Positions 1 through 8,332 of a stretch of DNA of 64,000 bases are shown here, in pieces (the first letter of the stretch is position 1; each line of letters starts with the position of its first letter). Both the position numbers and the translations under genes were made by a program. Source of the DNA: Marisediminicola antarctica (lineage in GTDB: Bacteria > Actinomycetota > Actinomycetes > Actinomycetales > Microbacteriaceae); contig NZ_CP017146.1 of NCBI RefSeq assembly GCF_009930795.1, positions 2,914,001 to 2,978,000 on the forward strand, read 5' to 3'. Below the pieces are notes generated by a model. The model did no database searches. It was not told where the DNA came from and was given only the letters and a program-made list of their open reading frames with translations.

Positions 1-503
1 GGGGCCAGTCCGGCGCGCTCAACGAGTCGATCTCCGACGTCTTCGGGGCCCTGGTCGAGCAGCGCGTGCTCGGTCACACCGCGGAGACCGCAAGCTGGAT
101 CATCGGCGCCGGGCTGTTCACGGATCGGGTCCAGGGGCTGGGCCTGCGCTCGATGAAGGCCCCGGGAACGGCCTATGACGACGACATTCTCGGCAAGGAC
201 CCTCAGCCAGACTCCATGAACGGCTACATCGACACCGTGAGCGACAATGGGGGCGTGCACCTCAATTCGGGCATCCCCAACCGCGCGTTCTACCTCGCGG
301 CGGCGGCGATCGGCGGCGACGCGTGGAGCTCGGCCGGCCAGATCTGGTACGACACGGTTTCGGGCGGCACGATTCCGGCATCCAGCGACTTCATCACCTT
401 CGCCCGGGCGACGGCGGGTGCGGCCGCCGACCGGTTCGGCGCCCACTCGATCGAGCACGCCGCGGTGACCGAGGCGTGGGCGACCGTCGGCCTGGGCATG
501 TGA
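1..503 (+). CDS. M4 family (thermolysin/protealysin-like) metalloprotease, 3' end only
   Basis: The gene runs in from the left edge; the frame starting at base 3 is open to a TGA at 501-503, giving about 166 C-terminal residues. The motif GALNESISDVFG near the start holds the Glu that is the third zinc ligand in thermolysins. NGGVHLNSGIPNRAFYLAA further on matches the segment carrying the transition-state-stabilising His of family M4. The HExxH helix must lie to the left of the window. M4 enzymes are secreted zinc endopeptidases. The next gene encodes the matching inhibitor family, so this is probably of the short protealysin-like type. The family call is firm, while the exact subtype is inferred. 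Confidence 0.93.
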   Translation, partial: GQSGALNESISDVFGALVEQRVLGHTAETASWIIGAGLFTDRVQGLGLRSMKAPGTAYDDDILGKDPQPDSMNGYIDTVSDNGGVHLNSGIPNRAFYLAAAAIGGDAWSSAGQIWYDTVSGGTIPASSDFITFARATAGAAADRFGAHSIEHAAVTEAWATVGLGM

Positions 504-522
504 CCGGGCAGTGAGGCCAGCC

Positions 523-801
523 ATGAAGATCACGGTGACCCGCAGTGGCGGCATTGCAGGGCTGACACGCGAGTGGGTGGTGCGCGTCGAGGAGCAGGGC
601 GACCCCGATTCGTGGATCCGGCTCGTTGAACAGCTGCCGTGGCAGCCGCGTCATCGTTCGGCGGTACACCCCGACCGCTATGTCTACCGGATCGGGGTGT
701 CCCGCCGACGCATCACGCTGCCGGAGCAGGATCTGACCGGCCCGTGGCGCCTACTTGTCGACCGGGTGCGCGACGCGGTCAACCAGCACGAGAAAGAGTG
801 A
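523..801 (+). CDS. Emfourin-type inhibitor of M4 protease (protealysin-associated protein)
   Basis: A 92-residue protein beginning MKITVTRSGG, the typical opening of emfourin (M4in), the protein inhibitor encoded next to protealysin-like proteases. The ATG at 523 has a GAGG element about six bases upstream and is preferred to an in-frame GTG at 511. The protein is rich in Arg and Trp, lacks a signal peptide or membrane segment, and ends in a charged tail. The gap to the protease stop is 19 bases, so the two are almost certainly co-transcribed. The inhibitor is expected to bind the mature protease active site and protect the cell or time its activity. Function is inferred from sequence likeness and gene order. 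Confidence 0.82.
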   Translation: MKITVTRSGGIAGLTREWVVRVEEQGDPDSWIRLVEQLPWQPRHRSAVHPDRYVYRIGVSRRRITLPEQDLTGPWRLLVDRVRDAVNQHEKE

Positions 802-831
802 TGGACCGGAAGCCCCCGGCTTCCGGTCCAT
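801..831 (+). terminator. Perfect 14-bp hairpin overlapping the emfourin stop codon
   Basis: Bases 801-814 are exactly complementary to 818-831 with a CCC loop. The stem begins at the last base of the TGA. There is only a weak T-tract (TTCC) after it, so it is a strong hairpin rather than a textbook intrinsic terminator. It probably ends or stabilises the protease-inhibitor transcript. Confidence 0.6.
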
Positions 832-1257
832 TCCGCGCCTTTCGGCACTGATCATTCCCCCGAATGACCCACAGACCATTCCCCCGAATGATCTACTTCG
901 CTTCCCCCCCGGAAAGCGTCGTAGGACCATGATGCTGCATGTCAGCACCTCAGAAACATCCCCACTCCGGGGGTTCCCCGATCGGGGGACATGGGGGACA
1001 CGAAGTCCGTTCGCGACTTTCGTCGCTGGATGCCCGGCTTCGCTGGATGCCCCGCGACGGGGGCCCGGACTCTGGGCAGCCGGGACCCCGCCACTCGACG
1101 CAGACAGTGCACACGGGCGCTTAGGAGTCGCCTCGTCGCCGAGTGAACCGAACTCAGTCATGCTGGACACCGACCGGGTCCGATCGTGGGACGCGTGCCG
1201 AAGCACGTGCACACTACGGTACGGCCCCAATCTCAACGGCAGCTTGGAACTGCCCGA
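832..1257. other. Gene-free convergent intergenic region with short repeats
   Basis: No reading frame here has convincing codon use. The region lies between the rightward protease operon and the leftward NERD gene. It holds a 15-bp direct repeat (CATTCCCCCGAATGA at 853-867 and 877-891, 24 bases apart). It also holds a CCCCGATCGGGGG palindrome at 976-988 followed by GGGGGACACGA at 993-1003. The palindrome plus GGGGGACACGA pair recurs near 18.4 kb. No promoter or RNA gene was recognised. Confidence 0.5.
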
Positions 1258-2100
1258 TCAGCGCCCGGCGTAGTTCGCTGTCGTCGCGAGCACTATCCCC
1301 CAGGCAGCGAGAAACACCACACCGAGCAGCGCAGTGCTGATCGCGACGATCCACAGGCGCCGCACGGCGCGCGCGGTGTGGACCTGACTGCAGACCGAGG
1401 CGAATCGGGTGCGGAGCTCGTCGCCATCCTGCGGCACGGACACGATGCCGAGCCAGGTGCTGGGCTTCTCCGCATGTGCGACGAGCAGTCTGATCTCGTG
1501 CTCGTCCAGGCAGTCCGGAAGCCCCTCGAGGGCCCCGACGAGACCAGCAGGGTCGACGACGACGACATCCCGCGGCATGTCACGAACGGTGATGCTGTGA
1601 GGGTCGACGACCACGATCACGCCGATCGCCTTGACCTGCGCGCCCTGTGCCATCCCGAGGGCGCGCTCGGCCCGCCCCACCTCGAACTCAGATTCCCGCA
1701 GATGGGACGATCTGATCCCGGCGACCCACAGGGCGCCCCGCGCGACCGAGACGATCTGCTGCCCGACATCGATCGTTCGGATGCAGAGAACTCCGGCCGG
1801 TCCGATCGCCAGATGGTCGATGTCGACCTGGCCCTCGCCCTGCGGGATCGCGTGCAGCACTGTCCAGCGCGAATCAAGTCTCGCGAGGGACTCGCCCACG
1901 CCGAGCTCGCCGAGCACGCGCCGATACCGCCGGCCGCTCTCCTCGTCCAGCGGACTCGCGCCGAAGCTGCGGGCGAGTCTCGACGGCGGAGGGGCCTGGT
2001 CGTGGGAGGCCAGGAACCCTGTCATGGCGCCGTGCGCCGGCACTCGATCGCGCAGGGAGGCGGAGTGAACCGCCCCGGCCGACTCCGGAGGTTGCGCCAT
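1258..2100 (-). CDS. NERD domain protein with C-terminal membrane anchor
   Basis: A 280-residue protein from the ATG at 2100. The central part (YRRVLGELGVGESL, then QVDIDHLAIGPAGVLCIRT) matches the nuclease-related NERD domain, whose core carries an Asp/Asp motif and a central strand before IGPxGV. A hydrophobic helix of about 22 residues close to the C-terminus (WIVAISTALLGVVFLAAWG) anchors it in the membrane. NERD proteins are predicted nucleases whose cellular role is unclear. A consensus -35 box, TTGACA, lies at 2174-2169 on the minus strand, which fits a separate promoter. A longer frame reaching 2247 lacks a ribosome binding site and crosses that promoter. The domain call is fairly secure and the activity untested. 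Confidence 0.72.
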   Translation of the reverse strand: MAQPPESAGAVHSASLRDRVPAHGAMTGFLASHDQAPPPSRLARSFGASPLDEESGRRYRRVLGELGVGESLARLDSRWTVLHAIPQGEGQVDIDHLAIGPAGVLCIRTIDVGQQIVSVARGALWVAGIRSSHLRESEFEVGRAERALGMAQGAQVKAIGVIVVVDPHSITVRDMPRDVVVVDPAGLVGALEGLPDCLDEHEIRLLVAHAEKPSTWLGIVSVPQDGDELRTRFASVCSQVHTARAVRRLWIVAISTALLGVVFLAAWGIVLATTANYAGR

Positions 2101-2268
2101 GTCATTCCCGATCTCGAGAGCGACACCAGACCACCCGAATTGGATGATGACCGTCCCACACACAACCTTGTCAACCGGGTCGCGGTTCCAAAACCCCCCG
2201 AGAGCGGGTGGGAGCGCCCCCAGTTCGGGGCCCCCCGCTGGCGCCACCAGGCCAGCTGCGAGTCGGTG

Positions 2269-2814
2269 TCAGCAGTGTGCGATGCTCTGGACGTCGTATC
2301 CGGTGAGCCGGTCACGGCCCCCGAGCCCGTCCAGCTCGAGAACGATGCGGATGCCGGCCACGACGTAGCCGGCGCGCTCCACGAGGCTCGCCGCCGCGGC
2401 CAGGGTTCCGCCGGTGGCGAGCAGGTCGTCGACGAGCAGCACTCGTGAGCCGGCCGGGAGCCGGCCCTCGTGCAGTTCGAGCTCGGCCGTGCCGTATTCG
2501 AGGTCGTAGCTCTGCGCCAGCACATCGCCGGGAAGCTTGCCGGCCTTGCGCACGGCGACGACGCCCAGGCCGGCACTGTAGGCACCGGCTGCTGCCAGCA
2601 GGAAGCCTCGCGCCTCGACCCCCGCGATGGCCACGACGTCGGCGGCGCCGTCAGCGGTGAGAGCGTCGTGCATGAGCGCGTCGATCACGGCGCGGAATGC
2701 GATCGGGTCGGCGAAGACGGGGGTGAGGTCGCGGAACAGGATGCCGGGCGAGGGGAAGCCCGGGTAGCTGTCCATGAGTTTATGCACGTGGTTGCTGGCC
2801 TGCTCGCGGATCAT
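2269..2814 (-). CDS. apt: Adenine phosphoribosyltransferase
   Basis: A 181-residue enzyme that makes AMP from adenine and PRPP in purine salvage, acting in the cytoplasm. The PRPP-binding loop is VLLVDDLLATGGT, with the conserved acidic pair and ATGGT. The upstream FPSPGILFRDLTPVFADP segment is the family's adenine-binding region, and VEARGFLLAA is also typical. The ATG at 2814 gives the usual length of about 175-185 residues. A longer frame to 2853 would add an Arg/Pro-rich leader not found in the family. The stop is 168 bases from the NERD start, and the esterase gene ends 45 bases upstream, so it may be read with that gene. Confidence 0.93.
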   Translation of the reverse strand: MIREQASNHVHKLMDSYPGFPSPGILFRDLTPVFADPIAFRAVIDALMHDALTADGAADVVAIAGVEARGFLLAAAGAYSAGLGVVAVRKAGKLPGDVLAQSYDLEYGTAELELHEGRLPAGSRVLLVDDLLATGGTLAAAASLVERAGYVVAGIRIVLELDGLGGRDRLTGYDVQSIAHC

Positions 2815-2859
2815 CCGGTCAACGCTACGCGCTCCGGCCGGGGCCGGGCGCACGTCGGT

Positions 2860-3552
2860 CTACCGCAGCAGCGTACGGCGCAGGAACTGCGCGACGTCGG
2901 CGATCTCGTCGCGGGATATCGAGTGCCCGATGCCGGGGTATTCACGCACGGTGAGCTGCGAGTGGTCGGGCAGCCATCGCATCGTGCGCTCGATCGCGTC
3001 CGCCGGGATCACCGGGTCTGCGGGGTCACGTCCCCAGAACACCGGTCGTGCGGCGGCGGCGAGGAGCATGTCCTGCTCAGCATCCGCCCCGCCCTCGATC
3101 GAGAAGCCCGCGAGGTTCACGAAGCTCTCGAACCGGTGGGGTGCATGACGGAGCAGCTGGGTGGTCAAAGCACCGCCCTGGGAGAATCCCACGGCGGCGA
3201 CGCGCGAATTCGGCGCAACCCGCGCGAGCCAGTCGAGCACGCCGGCGGTTGCAGCGATCGCGCTTGCGGGATCGGGAGACCCGGGAAGGCCGGAGCGGAA
3301 CCAGGTCCAACTGTCGCCCGGCGCACCACCGACGTGTGGGAGTGGGGCGCGCACGGACGCGTAGACGGCATCCTGCGGTAGCACCGGCACGAGCGAGAAG
3401 AGGTCGCGTTCGTTCGATCCCCGGCCGTGCAGCAACACCACGAGAGGCCGCGTGTCGCCCGGCAGGAGCCGGTCGGACCAGACGACGGCGTCGTCGTCGA
3501 GGGGCAGGTCGCCGGGGCGGTCGAACGGGAGGGGCACGGCGGTGTCGTTCAT
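2860..3552 (-). CDS. Phospholipase/carboxylesterase-family alpha/beta hydrolase
   Basis: A 230-residue alpha/beta hydrolase of the PF02230 type (YpfH and acyl-protein-thioesterase relatives). Features in order are the oxyanion region LLHGRGSNERDLF near residue 40, the nucleophile elbow GFSQGG with Ser124, a likely acid Asp179 in RDPADPVIP, and His210 in GIGHSIS. No signal peptide is present, so it should be cytoplasmic, cleaving short acyl or thioester substrates that cannot be named from sequence. It is followed by apt on the same strand. The start is an ATG, and the preceding acyl-CoA dehydrogenase ends 47 bases upstream. Confidence 0.86.
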   Translation of the reverse strand: MNDTAVPLPFDRPGDLPLDDDAVVWSDRLLPGDTRPLVVLLHGRGSNERDLFSLVPVLPQDAVYASVRAPLPHVGGAPGDSWTWFRSGLPGSPDPASAIAATAGVLDWLARVAPNSRVAAVGFSQGGALTTQLLRHAPHRFESFVNLAGFSIEGGADAEQDMLLAAAARPVFWGRDPADPVIPADAIERTMRWLPDHSQLTVREYPGIGHSISRDEIADVAQFLRRTLLR

Positions 3553-3599
3553 GATCGGTCCAGACTAGATGCCGCGCGAGCTGCGGCCGGAGCGGGGCG

Positions 3600-4742
3600 T
3601 CACTTGGCGATCGGTCCGAGCAGCGCCGTCGCCACCGCCTGGTGGGCTGAATCGGCGGTGCTGGGGTGGAAGCCACCCGCGAGCACGTCGCGGTAGAGGC
3701 GGCTGAGTTCGCTGTCGGCGGCGAAGCTGGCACCCCCGGCGACGGAGATAGCCTCGTCGACGACGATCCTGGCCGACTGGGTAGCCGCGAGCTTGAGGCC
3801 CGCGGCCTTGCGGAACCACTGGTCGCCGTGGTCGACCCGGTTGTCAACGTCGTCCGCGAGCGCCTCCAGGCGCGGCCACACCGCGTCCTGCGCCATCGCG
3901 GCCCGCGCGATCTTCATCCGCATCAGCGGATCCTGGCTCTTCGCAGCGCCTGTCGAACGGGAGACCCGGGTGGTCGCCTGCACCGCCAGCTCGAGCGCGC
4001 GGTCGCCGATGCCGGCGTAGACGGCGGCGATGAGGATCTCGAAGTTGGTGAAGATCGCGAGGATGAGCGGATCCGCGCTGGGCCCGGGGTCGAGGCGCCG
4101 GTATACCCGCCACGCCTCAGCGGTCGCACCGTCGAGCGTGGTGGTGCGGCTCTGGGTAGCGCGCATGCCGAGCGTGTTCCAGTCGTCGTGCACGGTGATG
4201 CCGGGGCTGTCGCGGGTGATGACGGCGTGGACAAGCTTGGGGGCGTCGGCCGATGTCGCGTCCAGCCCGAAGGTGCCGAGGCGTGTCCAGGCCGGCGAGA
4301 GGCTCGTGAAGACCTTCGTTCCGGTGAAGGCGTAACCGCCGCCGGGCAGTGGCGCAGCCTCGGTCGAGCTCGCGAAGAGCACGAGATCGTTGCCTGCCTC
4401 GCTGATGGCAAAGGCGAACAGTTCCCCTGCCGCCGCGTCGCGCAGCACGAAGTCGAGGCTTCCGTCGCCGCGCTCGTGCAAGGTCTTGGCGACAGCGGTC
4501 CAGATCAGGTGCATTCCGATCGCGAGCGCCGTCGCGGGCGCGGCGCGCGCGAGCCGCGCCTGCTCGTGCACCACGTCGCACAGCGACAGGCCCGCGCCGC
4601 CGAACTCGGCCGGCACGAGGGCGGCAAGGTAGCCTGCTCCCGTGAGCTCGACGAGGTCGTCACTGAAGAACGCGTTGTTGCGGTCGTAGTCGGGTGCGCG
4701 GGCATGGATGCGCGCGAGGAGGTCGTCGCTCAGGAAAGACAT
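3600..4742 (-). CDS. Acyl-CoA dehydrogenase family protein
   Basis: A 380-residue flavoprotein of the acyl-CoA dehydrogenase fold. An all-helical N-terminal domain (YLAALVPAEFGGAGLSL) is followed by the FAD-contacting strand region (FAISEAGNDLV, YAFTGTKVFTSLSP). The C-terminal helical bundle includes VDEAISVAGGASFAADSELS. The substrate is not evident. The sequence resembles the broad class used for acyl-CoA oxidation and for desaturation or monooxygenase reactions, and the standard catalytic Glu position could not be fixed by eye. Its neighbours (helicase, esterase) give no pathway clue. Confidence 0.84.
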   Translation of the reverse strand: MSFLSDDLLARIHARAPDYDRNNAFFSDDLVELTGAGYLAALVPAEFGGAGLSLCDVVHEQARLARAAPATALAIGMHLIWTAVAKTLHERGDGSLDFVLRDAAAGELFAFAISEAGNDLVLFASSTEAAPLPGGGYAFTGTKVFTSLSPAWTRLGTFGLDATSADAPKLVHAVITRDSPGITVHDDWNTLGMRATQSRTTTLDGATAEAWRVYRRLDPGPSADPLILAIFTNFEILIAAVYAGIGDRALELAVQATTRVSRSTGAAKSQDPLMRMKIARAAMAQDAVWPRLEALADDVDNRVDHGDQWFRKAAGLKLAATQSARIVVDEAISVAGGASFAADSELSRLYRDVLAGGFHPSTADSAHQAVATALLGPIAK

Positions 4743-4777
4743 GCGCTCAAGTCTCGCAGCTTCATCGTGCAGACGGT

Positions 4778-7021
4778 CTAGGCCTCGAGCACGCCCTTCG
4801 GCAGATCGCCGTCGGTGACGAGGGTGAGTCGCTGGGTGGGCCTGGTCATCGCGACGTACAGTGCACCCGCACCCCGCTCGCTTTCGCTGACGACCCCGCG
4901 CGGATCGACGATGACGACCGAGTCGAACTCGAGCCCCTTCGCGTCCTGCGGGCTGAGAACCGCGATGGAACGGGTCAGTCCGTGGGAACCGAGCCCGATG
5001 TGGTCAGCGAACTCGGTTCGCAGCTGCGCAAACACGTTGCGAACCTCGCCTGCTGGCGCGATCACGGCGAGTGTGCCCTCGGTTGAGATCGCGCGGTCGT
5101 GGCGGACGGCGTCGAGCAGCGACTCGGTGACCCGGATCGGCCACTTGCTCTCGCGTACCGCCGTCGACGGCGTCACGGCAAGCCCGTGCGTGATGGCCAT
5201 CCGCTCCGCTGCGGCACTGATCTGACTCGGGGTGCGGTAGTTCACCGTGAGCTCCTCGAGCCGCCACCTCTCGCCCTGCTCCGACGAGCCGATGAGGGTT
5301 CGCAGCGCGGACTGCCAATCGGAAGAGGCCGAGGCGGACGCCGCTTGCGCGATGTCGCCGACGATCGTGAAGGAGCGCAGCGGGCAGCGTCGCAGCAGCA
5401 GCCGCCACTGCATGGGCGAGAGCTCCTGCGCCTCGTCCACGACGATGTGGCCGTACGTCCACCGACGGTCGGCGGCGGCGCGCTCGGCGGTCGTGCCCTT
5501 GGCCATCCCTTCGGCGAAGCCGTCGGCGAGGTCCTCCGCGTTGACCTGCCCGGCAACATCCATGTTCTCGATGGCGCGTTCGGCGTTCTCGATGTCGCGC
5601 CTCCGCTGCTGCTTCGCTTCGCGCTTCTCTGCCGCGTTCACCACGTCGTACTCCCCGAGCAGCTCCGCCGCCTCGTCGAGCAGTGGGATGTCGGACACAG
5701 TGAACGGCGCATCGCGGCCGCGGCGCAGCAACGCCCTCTTCTCGTCCGTCCAGCCGGGGGTGAGCTCGGCGAGCCACTGCGGCCGCGCGTAGAGGTCCTG
5801 CACGAGCTTCTCCGGGGTGAGCGGAAGCCACGCCGTGTTCAGGGCGACGCGCACGTCCATTGACGAGCGCAGATCCTCGCGCAGCATGGAGTGGTCCGAC
5901 TCGTCGACCGAGTTGCCCTGCGAGCGAAGCTGGTCGGCCCACTGCCGAGTGAGCTGGGCGAGGGCATTCTTGACGAACACGACCCGCGCCTCGTTGTACG
6001 GCTTGCGGCTCTGCAGCGCCCGGTGCATCGCGTTCGAGATCAGCTGGGGGTCGAGGGTGAGCCGGTCGCCGTTGACCTCGAGTTCCTGCGCGGCCGCGGG
6101 CACACGCTGCCGCGACTTCACGGCGCGCGCGATGAGCTCCGCCATGGCGGCGGATCCCTTGACTACCGCGACGGCCGGCGCATCCTCGGTGGCGGCGTCG
6201 ATGCCCGGGAACAGCTGGCCGACGCTCGCGAGCACAACACCCGTCTCGCCGAGCGACGGCAGAACGGCCTCGATGTACTGCAGGAACGATCGCGAGGGAC
6301 CGACGATGAGCACGCCCGAGTTGCGCAGCCGCTCACGGTGCGAGTACAGCAGGTAGGCGGCGCGGTGCAGGGCCACTGCCGTCTTGCCGGTGCCGGGCCC
6401 GCCCTGGACGACGAGGATTCCCTTGAGGTCGGACCGGATGATGCGGTCCTGTTCGGCCTGGATCGTCGCGACGATGTCGGACATTCGGCCGGTCCGCTCG
6501 GCGGTGAGCGCGGCGAGTAGCGCCCCTTCCCCCTGGAGTTCGAGCCCGGCCTCGCCCAGCAGCTCGGCGTCGAAGACCTCATCCTCGATGCGCGTGATGT
6601 TGCGCCCGGCCGAGATCAGGTGACGCCGGGCCCTGGTGCCGAGCGGGTTCGCCGCGGTCGCCTGATAGAACGCGCTCGCCTGCGGTACCCGCCAGTCCAG
6701 CAGTACCGGCTTCAGGTCGGCATCGCGCAGTCCGATCCGGCCGATGTAGCGGTGGACGTCACCGTCCACGTCGTCGGATGCCGTGGCTTCCAGCTCGATC
6801 CGGCCAAAGGCGAGACGCTCGTTGACCTCGCGCAGCTGCACGATGCGGTCCTCGTAGATCCGCGCGAACGCGTCGCGCTCGGAGCGGCTCTGATGGTTAC
6901 CTCCGACGTCCTGCCTGCGCACCTGACCCAGCTGCATCGTCGCCAGATCCTGCAGTTCGTCCAGGCGCGCGTACAGGCCTGAGACGTACTCCCGCTCGCG
7001 TTCCAGTTCGCTCTTTGTCAC
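4778..7021 (-). CDS. HelD/HelR-like UvrD-family ATPase acting on RNA polymerase
   Basis: A 747-residue superfamily 1 ATPase. The charged, coiled N-terminal arm (SELEREREYVSGLYARLDEL) is followed by Walker A GGPGTGKTA near residue 210, a long insert between the 1A and 1B subdomains, the DEAQELSP Walker B, and C-terminal motifs GLEFDSVVIVDP and YVAMTRPTQRL. These features fit the HelD family, which pulls stalled RNA polymerase off DNA. In actinobacteria some members (HelR) also protect against rifamycins. The start is GTG at 7021. I looked upstream for a rifamycin-associated element and did not see one, so a rifamycin role is open. Confidence 0.86.
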   Translation of the reverse strand: MTKSELEREREYVSGLYARLDELQDLATMQLGQVRRQDVGGNHQSRSERDAFARIYEDRIVQLREVNERLAFGRIELEATASDDVDGDVHRYIGRIGLRDADLKPVLLDWRVPQASAFYQATAANPLGTRARRHLISAGRNITRIEDEVFDAELLGEAGLELQGEGALLAALTAERTGRMSDIVATIQAEQDRIIRSDLKGILVVQGGPGTGKTAVALHRAAYLLYSHRERLRNSGVLIVGPSRSFLQYIEAVLPSLGETGVVLASVGQLFPGIDAATEDAPAVAVVKGSAAMAELIARAVKSRQRVPAAAQELEVNGDRLTLDPQLISNAMHRALQSRKPYNEARVVFVKNALAQLTRQWADQLRSQGNSVDESDHSMLREDLRSSMDVRVALNTAWLPLTPEKLVQDLYARPQWLAELTPGWTDEKRALLRRGRDAPFTVSDIPLLDEAAELLGEYDVVNAAEKREAKQQRRRDIENAERAIENMDVAGQVNAEDLADGFAEGMAKGTTAERAAADRRWTYGHIVVDEAQELSPMQWRLLLRRCPLRSFTIVGDIAQAASASASSDWQSALRTLIGSSEQGERWRLEELTVNYRTPSQISAAAERMAITHGLAVTPSTAVRESKWPIRVTESLLDAVRHDRAISTEGTLAVIAPAGEVRNVFAQLRTEFADHIGLGSHGLTRSIAVLSPQDAKGLEFDSVVIVDPRGVVSESERGAGALYVAMTRPTQRLTLVTDGDLPKGVLEA

Positions 7022-7135
7022 GACTCACATCTCCCGAATTCCAGCATGCAAGTTTACGTGCCCAATCGGGCACCTCCGACCACTGCCCGTTTCGACGCGA
7101 TTCCCGCCGCGCCGTGCTACTGCCGGTCGATGGCA

Positions 7136-8332
7136 CTACGGCATGGGCGGCAGTCCGGCGAGGGCGAGCCGGTCGGTCGTGATGCGGGCGAGCAACGTCG
7201 CCTCAGCGTGCTGCGCTCCAATCCGGTCGCGGCTCGAGATAAGGCGCTGGCGGGCGAAGGCCAACCGTGTTGCGGTGCGGGTAAAGTCGGCGAAGGGCTT
7301 GCCCAGGCGGTGCCGCTCGGCCCAGACCCTCGCTCTCGCCCTGCCCGTCGCCGTCGACAGCATCGCGACCTCCCCCGTCGTGAACCAGCCGGCGGCGGCG
7401 TACTCAGCGAGCCGGTCCGCGGTCACCCGCTGCTCCGCCCTGCGAAGAAAGTACACAAAGGCGATCCCGAGCAGGAACAGCGGAACCTGAACCACGAGGT
7501 AGTACCCGTAGAAGTCGCTGACGATGACCGACATTCCGTTCCAGAACGCGTGCAGGACGATTGCGGGCACGAGACCGATCAGGAAGTACCCGATCGCGCC
7601 GGCTCCGCTCGCGCGCCGGGAGGCGACCCCGAGGATTATGCCCGTGCACGCCGTGAACATGACGTGGGCGAACGGGGAGAGAATTCCGCGCAGGAAAAAG
7701 ATCTCGCTGACTCGCGCGAAGTCGGTGCCGGTGAGAGCGAGGCCGAAATATTGCACATTCTCGGTGAAAGCGAATCCGACGCCGATCATCGCGCCGTACA
7801 CGAGCCCGTCGACCGGGCCGTCAAAGTGCCGGCGGAAGACCCAGAACAGCAGCAGGATACCGAACCCCTTGCTGACCTCCTCGACGACGGGCGCCTGGAT
7901 CACCGCGCTGAAGAACACCGTGGCGTAGCTGTCGTCGATTCCGGCGAGCGCCTGGCCGATTTGCGCGATAAACGAGAAGATCAGGGCGATCCCGACCGAT
8001 GCTGCCGCCCCCCAGAGCAGCGCGAAGATCAGCGCGGCGCGCGGCTCCGGCTCCCACCGATCGATCCAGGCGACCGTGCCGAGCACGATGGCGAGCGGCA
8101 CGAGCGCCAGCACGAAAGCGATCGTTGCGGCCTGGCTGCCGAGCGCATACACGAGGTACGCGGCGACGGCCACTCCCACAATCGCGAGCAGTGCAAAGCC
8201 GAGAGTCGCGACCACGAAGATGGGATCGGACTTGGTTCGCGGAACGGTGACCTGCGCGGCTGGGACCGGATGTGGGTTGGCGACGATGGGACGGTAGCCG
8301 CCGGCGCTGTCGGATGCGGGGGTCGAGTTCAT
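7136..8332 (-). CDS. PrsW family intramembrane metalloprotease
   Basis: A 398-residue membrane protein with about eight hydrophobic segments between residues 40 and 310. The family motifs are present: APVVEEVSKG (EExxK), GVGFAFTENVQYF, and HVMFTACTG followed by LHAFWNG, which together carry the metal-binding Glu and His residues. PrsW of Bacillus cuts the anti-sigma factor RsiW. Here the target is unknown, and no sigma/anti-sigma pair is nearby. A cytoplasmic tail of about 90 residues at the C-terminus is Arg-rich. The ATG overlaps the stop of the FAD-oxidase gene by four bases, so it is translationally coupled and the last gene of a three-gene operon. Confidence 0.88.
   Translation of the reverse strand: MNSTPASDSAGGYRPIVANPHPVPAAQVTVPRTKSDPIFVVATLGFALLAIVGVAVAAYLVYALGSQAATIAFVLALVPLAIVLGTVAWIDRWEPEPRAALIFALLWGAAASVGIALIFSFIAQIGQALAGIDDSYATVFFSAVIQAPVVEEVSKGFGILLLFWVFRRHFDGPVDGLVYGAMIGVGFAFTENVQYFGLALTGTDFARVSEIFFLRGILSPFAHVMFTACTGIILGVASRRASGAGAIGYFLIGLVPAIVLHAFWNGMSVIVSDFYGYYLVVQVPLFLLGIAFVYFLRRAEQRVTADRLAEYAAAGWFTTGEVAMLSTATGRARARVWAERHRLGKPFADFTRTATRLAFARQRLISSRDRIGAQHAEATLLARITTDRLALAGLPPMP

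Noticed and set aside
1186-2448. Long open frame on the plus strand (420 codons)
   Set aside because: It is antisense to the NERD and apt genes and has the reversed codon bias expected of a shadow in GC-rich DNA; no domain is seen.
7022-7135. Rifamycin-associated element upstream of the HelD/HelR gene
   Set aside because: The gap was read on both strands and no inverted repeat of that kind was found.
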